Assembly (NCBI GenBank): GCA_902806375.1
Contig: CADCWK010000016.1
Location: 1 to 12,145 of the forward strand
From: an uncultured Thermomicrobiales bacterium
GTDB taxonomy: Bacteria; Chloroflexota; Chloroflexia; Thermomicrobiales; UBA6265
Direction: 5' to 3'
DNA length: 12,145 nucleotides
This document shows positions 6,379-12,145 of the stretch, piece by piece (within the stretch, counting starts at the first letter, position 1; every line of letters starts with the position of its first letter). Under the pieces are notes generated by a model that was given only the letters and a program-made list of their open reading frames with translations, did not search any database and was not told the origin of the DNA. The position numbers were made by a program, and so were the translations under genes.

Positions 6379-6727
6379 GGGGGCAGTATACCGACCGGGG
6401 TCGTCGGTGGGACGCGATGGCGCGACTACGCCGCCACCGTGGGTGTTGTCGCGATCAGCAACAGAATGGGACAATGTCGTCACCGCGCTGTTGTCCATCA
6501 GGTTGAGCGGGCGGGTGATGATCAAGCACCACAGGCGCTCTGGCGTCGATCCTGCTCGGAGAGGATGATTGGGGAGCGTCTCGATCGTCTACCGTTCCGC
6601 TCCTCGCCCTGACCCTTGCCACGGTACCGCCCGGCCACGTCCGCCGTCAGGCGCCGCTGCGAATCGCGCCTCGTCTCCTCATTTCCCATGCATTCATGCC
6701 GCCACAACGACACGAAGGGGGGTTGCC
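6379..6727. other. 349-bp divergent intergenic region between HDAC and chdC
   Basis: The region should hold both divergent promoters. The HDAC side has TATACT at 6385-6390. For chdC I see only a weak candidate, TTGTCG (6446-6451), 18-nt spacer, GACAAT (6470-6475). A 6-bp inverted repeat GGACAA/TTGTCC (6469-6474 and 6491-6496) overlaps it; at that length it could be chance. Open frames across the gap have no coding character. Confidence 0.5.
6385..6390 (-). promoter_or_regulatory. -10 box of a probable leaderless HDAC promoter
   Basis: TATACT on the minus strand lies 6 nt before the HDAC ATG, so transcription would start at or next to the A of the start codon. The space between holds only TGCCCCC-type sequence with no Shine-Dalgarno. 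The -35 region at 17-nt spacing (GTCCCA) matches the consensus at only three of six bases. Confidence 0.45.
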
Positions 6728-7417
6728 ATGACGACTCCGGCACCCGAGACCATGTTCACGGCTTTCTGGCTCTACTCGCGGCGGTCCGATGCGACGATCT
6801 GGGAGGATGCCGTCGAATCGTCCGACCGGGCTAGCGAATCGTTCCTCACGACGCTGACAGGTGCGGCACCCGATGTGACCGTCCGGGGGGTCTACACGAC
6901 GGCCGGTCTCTCCCCGGAAGTCGACCTGATCGTCTGGGTCGTCGCGCGGGATCCTGAGCATCTCCACGATCTCGCCGCCGATCTCCGGCGGACGCCCCTG
7001 GGCCGGGCGCTCGACGTCCGCCGGGTCTACCTCGGGACGGCGAGCAACTCGCAGTACGACCCGACCCATGGGCCGGCTTTCCTGCAGGGCAAGCCGCCGG
7101 CGAAATACCTGAGTGTCTACCCGTTCGTGAAGACGCCGGACTGGTACCTGCTCCCCTACGAGGAGCGCCGCGACCTGATGATCGATCATGGCCGGATGGG
7201 ACGCGAGTACCCATCGGTGCTGACCAACACCGTCAATTCCTTCGGGGTCGCCGACCAGGAGTTCATCGTCGCCCTCGAGGACGATGACGTCGCGACCCTG
7301 ATCCGCATGGTCCAGCGGCTCCGCGCGGCGGAGGTCCGAAAGTACACCGCGGTCGACACGCCGATCTATCTCGGCCTGCGCAGAGATCCGGCGGCGGCCC
7401 TGCGGACGTTGTTCTAA
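6728..7417 (+). CDS. chdC: Coproheme decarboxylase (HemQ), chlorite dismutase family
   Basis: Decarboxylates the two propionates of coproheme III to make heme b, the last step of the coproporphyrin-dependent heme pathway, in the cytosol. The 229-residue length is normal for the family. The core reads YPFVKTPDWYLLPYEERR, where Y131 fits the catalytic tyrosine that becomes the radical, and the following MIDHGRMGREYP carries the proximal heme ligand H154. The C-terminal DQEFIVALEDDD and the YLGLR end also fit. The pattern resembles actinobacterial-type HemQ more than true chlorite dismutases, which are periplasmic and have a signal peptide; none is seen here. The ATG at 6728 has a strong AAGGGGGG site 5 nt upstream; the frame is open further up, but without coding character. 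No other heme gene is in the window. A weak hairpin (CCCGC/GCGGG, 7438-7455) follows the stop. The next gene lies 148 bp downstream on the same strand. Confidence 0.92.
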   Translation: MTTPAPETMFTAFWLYSRRSDATIWEDAVESSDRASESFLTTLTGAAPDVTVRGVYTTAGLSPEVDLIVWVVARDPEHLHDLAADLRRTPLGRALDVRRVYLGTASNSQYDPTHGPAFLQGKPPAKYLSVYPFVKTPDWYLLPYEERRDLMIDHGRMGREYPSVLTNTVNSFGVADQEFIVALEDDDVATLIRMVQRLRAAEVRKYTAVDTPIYLGLRRDPAAALRTLF

Positions 7418-7565
7418 CCACACACGGTTATCCGGGACCCGCCGAACGCTGCGGGCTCAGGATCGTCGTCACAGACGCCCAGGCTCTCTGATCGACGGGG
7501 AACTGGCGCATCGCCACGGAGATCGTCCGACGACCCACCTCGCTGATACCCGCTTCCGCCAGCCA

Positions 7566-8516
7566 GTGATCGCTCCCCCATCCGGGTCGCTGACGCGTGC
7601 GACCGATTCACCTCGGCGATCCTGGAGCGGACTCCGCCTCGCGATCGCCTGCTGCCTGGCGGCCATCCTCCTGGGTGGTGGGGGCCATCTCCTGATCCGG
7701 GCGGCCGGCGTGCCGATCGACGAGGCCGGGCTCAACGAGTCCTCCGGCCTCGCGGCCAGCGACCGGAACCCGGGCGTTCTCTGGAGCCACAACGACTCCG
7801 GGCGTGACGCCGAACTCTTCGCCTTCACGGACGATGGTCTCGCGGTCGCGACCCTGACGCTGCCCGGCGTCGACGTCGTCGACTGGGAGGACCTCGCGCT
7901 CGGTCCGGACGCTGGCGGGCGGCCATTCGGAGCCCTCTACATCGGGGACATCGGCGACAACCGGGGCTCCCGCCGGTTCATCTCGGTCTTTCGCGTCCCG
8001 GAACCGGATCTGACGGGGGTCGTTCCCGGAGAGCCGGTCACGCTGACGGCGAGTGACGTCGAGCGCTTCGACCTCACCTACGAGGACGGGCCACGCGATG
8101 CCGAGGCACTGCTCGTGGATCCCATCGACGGCGCCGTGCTGATCGCGACCAAGACGACCGAGACCGCCGCGCTGTACCGTGCCGATCTCACGACAGACAC
8201 CGTGCTCGAACGGCAGACCGACGTGGCGGTGCCCGGGCTCGTGGGGTTGACCAGGCTGGTCACCGGCGGTGCGGTCTCCCCGGCGGGCGACCGGGTCGTG
8301 CTACGGACGTACATCGCGGCCTGGTGGTGGCCGGTCGCGCCGGGGCAGAGCGTCGCTGACGCGATGACGGCCATCCCGGAGCGAATCTCGCTGCCCCTGA
8401 TGCGGCAGGGCGAGGCGATCACGTTCTCGGCCGACGGGGAGACGCTCTACGTGAGCAGCGAGGGCTCCCCGGCGCTGCTCGGCTCCGTGCCCGCACCGGC
8501 GGCCGGCGCTCCCTGA
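7566..8516 (+). CDS. Membrane-anchored/secreted beta-propeller-like protein
   Basis: Predicted 316-residue extracytoplasmic protein. A basic stretch (RRSWSGLR, 17-24) precedes a hydrophobic segment at about 24-46 (LAIACCLAAILLGGGGHLL), a signal peptide or anchor; the CC pair does not make a convincing lipobox. The rest looks like propeller blades with repeated conserved turns: NESSGLAASDRNPGVLWSHN (58-76), VVDWEDLALG (104-113), ALYIGDIGDNRGSR (123-136), GPRDAEALLVDP (175-186), GGAVSPAGDRVVLRTY (234-249) and QGEAITFSADGETLYVSSEG (281-300). From memory, similar proteins in Actinobacteria and Chloroflexota are labelled WD40-like or phytase-esterase-like; the substrate is unknown. The C-tail (about 305-316) is Ala/Pro-rich. 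The start is GTG at 7566, the only usable in-frame start before the hydrophobic segment, but no Shine-Dalgarno is visible. The last 70 bp overlap the end of the sigma factor gene on the opposite strand. Confidence 0.82.
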   Translation: MIAPPSGSLTRATDSPRRSWSGLRLAIACCLAAILLGGGGHLLIRAAGVPIDEAGLNESSGLAASDRNPGVLWSHNDSGRDAELFAFTDDGLAVATLTLPGVDVVDWEDLALGPDAGGRPFGALYIGDIGDNRGSRRFISVFRVPEPDLTGVVPGEPVTLTASDVERFDLTYEDGPRDAEALLVDPIDGAVLIATKTTETAALYRADLTTDTVLERQTDVAVPGLVGLTRLVTGGAVSPAGDRVVLRTYIAAWWWPVAPGQSVADAMTAIPERISLPLMRQGEAITFSADGETLYVSSEGSPALLGSVPAPAAGAP

Positions 8517-9862
8517 GCCAGGGCCGCCCGGCGCCCGGCGATGAAGGCGCGCTCGGCGTCGTTGTTCGTTAGGCGTTCGGCCCGCTGCCACGCCCGGTCG
8601 GCCGCCGCTGCGTCGCCGACCCGCGAGTGGAGCTCGGCGTCGGTCGCGTGGAAGAGATGGTAGCCAGCCAGCTCCGGTTCGTGCCGGAGCCGGTCGATCT
8701 CGGCGCGTGCCTCACCGGAGCGGCCCGTGTTCGCCAGCGCGACGGCCCGGTTCAGCCTGATGATCGCTCCTGGTCGCCGGGCCAGCAGGAGGTCGTAGCA
8801 GCCGAGGATCCGCTGCCAGTCGGGCCCCGCGTCGGCGTCCGGCAGGGCGTGGTGGGCCGCGATCTCCGCCAGGAGATGGTAGTCGGTCAAGTGGTCGCCG
8901 CTGGCGGCCCGGTCGAGGTGCACGAGACCACGGGAGATCAGGCGCTGGTCCCAGTGGGCGGGGTTCTGTTCCGCGGTGGTCAGGAGCGGTGAGGCAGGGC
9001 CAGACCGGGCGGGCAGCCGGGCGGTCTGGAGCAGCATCATCGCCAGCAGGGCGTGGGTCGCGGGGGTGTCGCCGAGCGGGTGAGCGGCGAGCAGGCTGGT
9101 CAGGCGGATCGCCTCGCCGATGAGGTCGTCGCGGGTGAGCCCGCCCGTCGTCGCGACATATCCCTCACCGTAGATGGCGAACAGGATCGCCTGGACCGTC
9201 TGGACGCGGTCGGCCAGCTCCGCCGCCGGCGGCAGGTCGAGCGTCGCCTCCTCCTGCCGCAGCGTCCGCTTCGCCCGGACGAGCCGTTGCTGCACCGTCG
9301 AGACGGGGACCTGGAAGGCACGGGCGATCTCGTCGGTCCCGAGTCCGGCGCAGAGCTTCAGGGCGAGACAGACCTGGGCCGGACGCTTCAGGGCGGGATG
9401 GCAGCAGAAGAGCAGCATCCGCAGCCCGTCCTCGCCGGTGGCCTCGTCCGGGTCGAAACCGGTGTCTTCCAGGGATGTTGACGCTGGTCCCCGATCGACG
9501 GCGGGTTGCCGGGCGAGGACCTCCTCCCGGCCCAGGGACGGCGGGACCTCCCGGCCGGACCGCCGGAGGAGATCTAGGCAGCGGTTGCGGGCCGTCCGGT
9601 GGAGCCACCCGGCCGGGTTGTCGGGCACGCCGGCGGAGGGCCAGGTCCGCATGGCCTGGACGAGGGCGTCCTGCACGGCCTCCTCGGCGAGGTCGAGGTG
9701 CCGGGCGCCGAGCCACCGGGCCAGGAGCGAGACCAGCCGCGCGGACTCGTGCCGGAACAGGTGCTCGACGATGCCGTGCGCGGCTCCGGGCAAGGGCTGC
9801 CCGGAGCCGCCGACCTGGCCGTCGGCACGGGGTGACGCCGCCGAACGGGGACCAGAGGTCAC
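8447..9862 (-). CDS. ECF42-type RNA polymerase sigma factor with C-terminal TPR-like domain
   Basis: Alternative sigma factor of 471 residues. Sigma-2 spans about 33-101 (FRHESARLVSLLARWLG, LAEEAVQDALVQAMRTWP, NPAGWLHRTARNRCLDLLRR); sigma-4 about 145-203, ending in the helix-turn-helix LGTDEIARAFQVPVSTVQQR followed by LVRAKRTLRQ. A long helical C-terminal domain (about 208-449) includes QAILFAIYGEGY, LLAMMLLQTARLPAR, DRAASGDHLTDYHLLAEIAA, DWQRILGCYDLLL and NRAVALANTG, the signature of ECF42 (sigma with TPR-like extension). In this group the extension, not an anti-sigma factor, is thought to control activity. The GTG start at 9862 overlaps the TGA of the upstream DGPF gene (GTGA), with GAGGGAG 7 nt upstream, so translation is probably coupled. 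Residues 1-30 are a low-complexity lead-in. The last ~22 residues (GAPAAGAGTE onward) lie in the overlap with the convergent gene and look like read-through tail. Targets probably include its own operon. Confidence 0.94.
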   Translation of the reverse strand: MTSGPRSAASPRADGQVGGSGQPLPGAAHGIVEHLFRHESARLVSLLARWLGARHLDLAEEAVQDALVQAMRTWPSAGVPDNPAGWLHRTARNRCLDLLRRSGREVPPSLGREEVLARQPAVDRGPASTSLEDTGFDPDEATGEDGLRMLLFCCHPALKRPAQVCLALKLCAGLGTDEIARAFQVPVSTVQQRLVRAKRTLRQEEATLDLPPAAELADRVQTVQAILFAIYGEGYVATTGGLTRDDLIGEAIRLTSLLAAHPLGDTPATHALLAMMLLQTARLPARSGPASPLLTTAEQNPAHWDQRLISRGLVHLDRAASGDHLTDYHLLAEIAAHHALPDADAGPDWQRILGCYDLLLARRPGAIIRLNRAVALANTGRSGEARAEIDRLRHEPELAGYHLFHATDAELHSRVGDAAAADRAWQRAERLTNNDAERAFIAGRRAALAQGAPAAGAGTEPSSAGEPSLLT

Positions 9863-10215
9863 GCCGGCGCTCCCTCGGCGACCTGGGTGACCTCGACAGT
9901 GCTGCCGTGCAGGAGGGCGGGGCAGTCCCGGGCGACGGCGAGCGCGTCGTCCATGTCCTTGGCGGTCACGATGTAGTAGCCGCCGACGCTCTCCTTGGTC
10001 TCGATGTAGGGACCATCGACGACGTGGTAATCGTCGGTCTGGCTCACGACCTTGCTCGTCAGGGGCATGAGCTGGTTCGCGGAGACCTCCCGGCCCTGGG
10101 CGCGGAGCTCGTCGGTCCAGGCGAAGTAGCGACCCATGACGTGCTGCATCTGCTCGGGTGCCATCGTCGTCCAATCGCTCGGGTTGCCGCGAAGGAGGAG
10201 CATGAAGCTGGCCAT
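9859..10215 (-). CDS. DGPF/YCII-family protein
   Basis: Small 118-residue cytosolic protein of the YCII-related (DGPF) family, a dimeric ferredoxin-like alpha-beta fold of unknown biochemical role. The family signature is at residues 67-80: VDGPYIETKESVGGYY, here with Tyr in place of the Phe of DGPF. The N-terminus MASFMLLLRG is the typical first strand, and DMDDALAVARDCP the second helix. The ATG at 10215 is chosen because GAGAGGAA sits 7 nt upstream and the conserved first strand begins there; an in-frame upstream start would add 22 residues without family similarity. Its stop overlaps the sigma factor start by 4 nt, so the two form an operon. DGPF genes next to ECF42 sigma factors are a recurrent pairing, and DGPF genes are the usual targets of these sigma factors. 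Confidence 0.93.
   Translation of the reverse strand: MASFMLLLRGNPSDWTTMAPEQMQHVMGRYFAWTDELRAQGREVSANQLMPLTSKVVSQTDDYHVVDGPYIETKESVGGYYIVTAKDMDDALAVARDCPALLHGSTVEVTQVAEGAPA
9870..9876 (-). promoter_or_regulatory. Ribosome binding site inside the DGPF gene for the sigma factor
   Basis: GAGGGAG on the minus strand ends 7 nt before the GTG at 9862 and lies within the last codons of the DGPF gene. It decides the sigma factor start, since the open frame runs much further upstream. Confidence 0.65.
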
Positions 10216-10609
10216 GTGCTGGTTCCTCTCGGATTGGGTGAGTCGCTCGAAACGGATCGCCGCCGGTCTGGTGTCATCCACGTGCCGTGATTCGCTCCCG
10301 TCCTCTCAGGCTGGCGACCTGGTGTCGCGTCCCGGCGGCCGGGCCTTCGCCGGCGCCTACTATCATGACGTCCGGGGACGCCGGGAATCGACACGCGACG
10401 CTACATTCGTGCGGATTGGTATTGAGCCTGTCCCTGACGGCCGCTGCGACCGCCTGCCAGTGCGGGTGCCAGCGGTCACCTGCTGTCGTTCCGATCCACG
10501 CGAGGGACCCTGGGGCAGGGCCGAGCGACCTCCCGGTCTGCGATGTCGGCCGCGACTCGCCGCAGGAGTGGTCGACCAGGATTCGCCGATCCACACGGAG
10601 TCCCGGGCA
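10216..10609. other. 394-bp intergenic region upstream of the DGPF-sigma operon
   Basis: It separates the phosphodiesterase gene from the DGPF gene, both on the minus strand. It holds the ECF42-like promoter (10367-10393) and a ~140-nt leader. A 10-nt palindrome TGGTCGACCA lies at 10569-10578, about 30 nt past the phosphodiesterase stop. No good terminator is seen. A 106-codon open frame on the minus strand spans the promoter and shows no family features, so I do not call it. Confidence 0.5.
10367..10393 (-). promoter_or_regulatory. ECF42-type promoter of the DGPF-sigma operon
   Basis: On the minus strand TGTCGA (10393-10388) is followed after exactly 17 nt by CGTC (10370-10367). From memory, the reported ECF42 target motif is TGTCGA at -35 and CG(A/T)C at -10. 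It faces the DGPF gene, about 150 nt upstream of its ATG. Placed upstream of an ECF42 operon, it suggests positive autoregulation. Confidence 0.6.
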
Positions 10610-12100
10610 TCAGGGTTGGCCGGGGTGACCCTCGCGAGCCGGACTCGGCTGCATCGACCCGTGGACATACGTCGTCGCCCCGACCCGGTGGACGAGCAGG
10701 TGGCGATCGGCCATCCCGGCTCCCGTCGCCGTGAGGGTCTCCTCGACCGGCGCGGGCGTCGTCCCGGAAGGGGTCCGGAGCGCCTCATCCAGGACGCGAC
10801 CGTCGACCGGGGACGGGAGAGACAACTCGAGGAGGCCGAGGATGGTCGGCGTCACGTCGACGGCGCCGGTCGGGACCTCGGAGACCACACCCTCCTGGAA
10901 CGATGGTCCGCTGGCGACGAACATGGCGTGCAGGTCGTACGGCGAGGCCGAGCCGTGGGAGGAGCGCAGAGCGGACTGGGTGGTGAGGGAGGCGACGGTG
11001 CCGGGGACGCCGAACGCGTTGACGTCGTGGTTCCAGGCCGGGGTGACCGCCAGCAGCGGGCGCCGGTCGTTGGTCGCGCCGTTCCAGAGGGCGGCCAGCG
11101 GGATCGTTCCGGGCAGGGCGGCCGCGTCGCCGGCCCCGCCGAAGACGAGGTCGACCCACGGCTGGGCGTAGAGCCAGGCAACCAGCGGCGCCAGTGCCGC
11201 CGGGTCCGGCTCCGGTGTGCCCGGCCTCGCGTAGATGAAGTCGCTGGCCGTCGATAACTCTGGCAGGGAACCGCCGATCTCACGGTGGGCCTGGGCCAGG
11301 TATTCCCGGAGCGTGGCATGGCTACGGACCGTCGAGTGGCCGTGGTCCGAGAGGAAGAGGACGTCGAAGCCGTCCCGGAGCCGGCGACGGTCGAGTGCGT
11401 CGAGGATCGTCCCGACGCACTCGTCCACGCTGGCCATCGCGGTGACCGACTCGGGAGAGCCGAGCCCGAAGCGGTGCAGGCTCGCGTCCGGCTCAGCTAG
11501 CCAGAGGACGATGACCGCGTTGCGCGGGTCGTCGAGGTAGAGGTCGGTGACGGCTCGGGTCGCGTAGCGGTTGCGCTCGGTCAGCGGCACTGCCGGGGCC
11601 GGGATCTCGCCGAGCTTCTCGCGGAGGTCATAGAGATCGGCGATGCCGAAGGCGGACCCGGGATTGACGATCCGGGCCCGGTCGTCGAGGGTCCAGAGGA
11701 CGTTGGAGCCGCTCGACCCGGTCCCCGCGACCGCGACCCGCCTCCCGGTCGCGACCAGCACGTCGCTCAGGGAGCGGGCCAGGAGCGCGCCGCCCGCCGA
11801 CCGGGACGCGAGGGCGTCGAGGTGCTCGTAGTTCGACGTGTCGACGATGTGGTCCGGCGTCGCGTCCGGGACGAGCATCGTGTTGGCGACGATCCCGTGC
11901 CGCCCGGGTGACGCCCCTGTCGCCAGGGTGCTCATGTTGACGCGGGTGTGAGTCGGGTAGGCCGCGTGGTGGTCGCTGAACCGCACGCCGGAGGCGATCA
12001 GCCGGGCGACGTTGGGCATCAGGGTGGGATCGTAGAGATCGGGCCGGAGGCCGTCGGCGCCGATGACGAGGACGCGGCGCTCGCTGGCTGGGGTCGGCAT
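10610..12100 (-). CDS. Alkaline phosphatase family protein (NPP-like phosphodiesterase/pyrophosphatase)
   Basis: Alkaline phosphatase superfamily hydrolase of 496 residues, type I phosphodiesterase/nucleotide pyrophosphatase-like. It cleaves phosphodiester or phosphoanhydride bonds using two metal ions; the substrate is unknown. All expected metal and catalytic residues are visible: D16 in VIGADGLRPD, nucleophile T52 in YPTHTRVNMSTLATG, D205 and H209 in AEPDASLHRFG, D252 and H253 in LFLSDHGHST, and H382 in RSSHGSASPYDLHAMFVASGPSF. The C-terminal part (413-424, AVDVTPTILGLLEL) is the usual end of the domain, followed by a short variable tail. There is no obvious signal peptide, so it seems cytosolic, unlike many NPPs. 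The ATG at 12100 has CAGGAG 5 nt upstream. Upstream sequence is cut by the window, so its promoter and operon context are unknown. A phosphonoacetate hydrolase or sulfatase-like activity cannot be excluded, but a sulfatase C-x-P-x-R motif is absent. Confidence 0.92.
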   Translation of the reverse strand: MPTPASERRVLVIGADGLRPDLYDPTLMPNVARLIASGVRFSDHHAAYPTHTRVNMSTLATGASPGRHGIVANTMLVPDATPDHIVDTSNYEHLDALASRSAGGALLARSLSDVLVATGRRVAVAGTGSSGSNVLWTLDDRARIVNPGSAFGIADLYDLREKLGEIPAPAVPLTERNRYATRAVTDLYLDDPRNAVIVLWLAEPDASLHRFGLGSPESVTAMASVDECVGTILDALDRRRLRDGFDVLFLSDHGHSTVRSHATLREYLAQAHREIGGSLPELSTASDFIYARPGTPEPDPAALAPLVAWLYAQPWVDLVFGGAGDAAALPGTIPLAALWNGATNDRRPLLAVTPAWNHDVNAFGVPGTVASLTTQSALRSSHGSASPYDLHAMFVASGPSFQEGVVSEVPTGAVDVTPTILGLLELSLPSPVDGRVLDEALRTPSGTTPAPVEETLTATGAGMADRHLLVHRVGATTYVHGSMQPSPAREGHPGQP

Positions 12101-12145
12101 CCTGGCTCCTGCTGGCGGCCGGACCGGGAGGAAACTGGGCGTCCC

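Noticed and set aside
6469..6496. GGACAA/TTGTCC inverted repeat as an operator
   Set aside because: Only 6 bp arms with a 16-nt gap, which is easily chance; kept as a note in the intergenic entry.
5227..6612. 461-codon open frame on the plus strand
   Set aside because: It is antisense to the HDAC gene, which has all its catalytic motifs, and has no recognisable domain.
10274..10594. 106-codon minus-strand open frame before the DGPF gene
   Set aside because: It spans the ECF42-like promoter, has no family motif and no good ribosome site.

Overview
The window is about 12.1 kb of high-GC chromosomal DNA (roughly 70% by eye). The best guess for the source is a bacterium of the Chloroflexota, Thermomicrobia-like; this is a moderate-to-weak inference. 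It rests on high GC, a ChdC/HemQ-type heme protein of the kind found in Gram-positives and relatives, a secreted NlpC/P60 hydrolase with an N/S-G-x-G-x-x-C-R type SH3 array, and an ECF42/DGPF pair. A high-GC actinobacterium is the main alternative. I see no mobile element, CRISPR array, tRNA or rRNA.

Layout, left to right: (1) the N-terminal part of an MFS drug/metabolite exporter, minus strand, running off the left edge; (2) two strong tandem hairpins in the gap between it and the next gene; (3) a 792-residue secreted cell-wall hydrolase, minus strand, with six SH3-like repeats and a C-terminal NlpC/P60 peptidase; (4) a 589-bp non-coding region with a near-consensus sigma-70 promoter and a ~387-nt leader for that hydrolase; (5) a 416-residue cysteine-free coiled-coil protein of unknown function, minus strand, downstream of (6) a class II-type histone deacetylase/acetylpolyamine amidohydrolase, minus strand, that looks leaderless; (7) divergently, on the plus strand, coproheme decarboxylase ChdC (HemQ), then a membrane-anchored or secreted beta-propeller-like protein; (8) convergent to it and overlapping it by 70 bp, a two-gene minus-strand operon of a DGPF/YCII-family protein and an ECF42-type sigma factor, coupled by a 4-nt start/stop overlap and preceded by a TGTCGA-N17-CGTC element that matches the promoter type described for ECF42 sigma factors; (9) an alkaline-phosphatase-superfamily phosphodiesterase/pyrophosphatase, minus strand, with a complete set of metal ligands.

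The genes fall into small independent units, not one pathway. The clearest functional unit is the DGPF-ECF42 operon, which probably drives its own transcription. The hydrolase has its own promoter, long leader and terminators. HDAC and the coiled-coil gene may be co-transcribed, with a 154-bp gap. No clear new defence or biosynthetic system is visible. The most interesting unexplained items are the long hydrolase leader, the orphan coiled-coil protein, and the ECF42 autoregulatory site.
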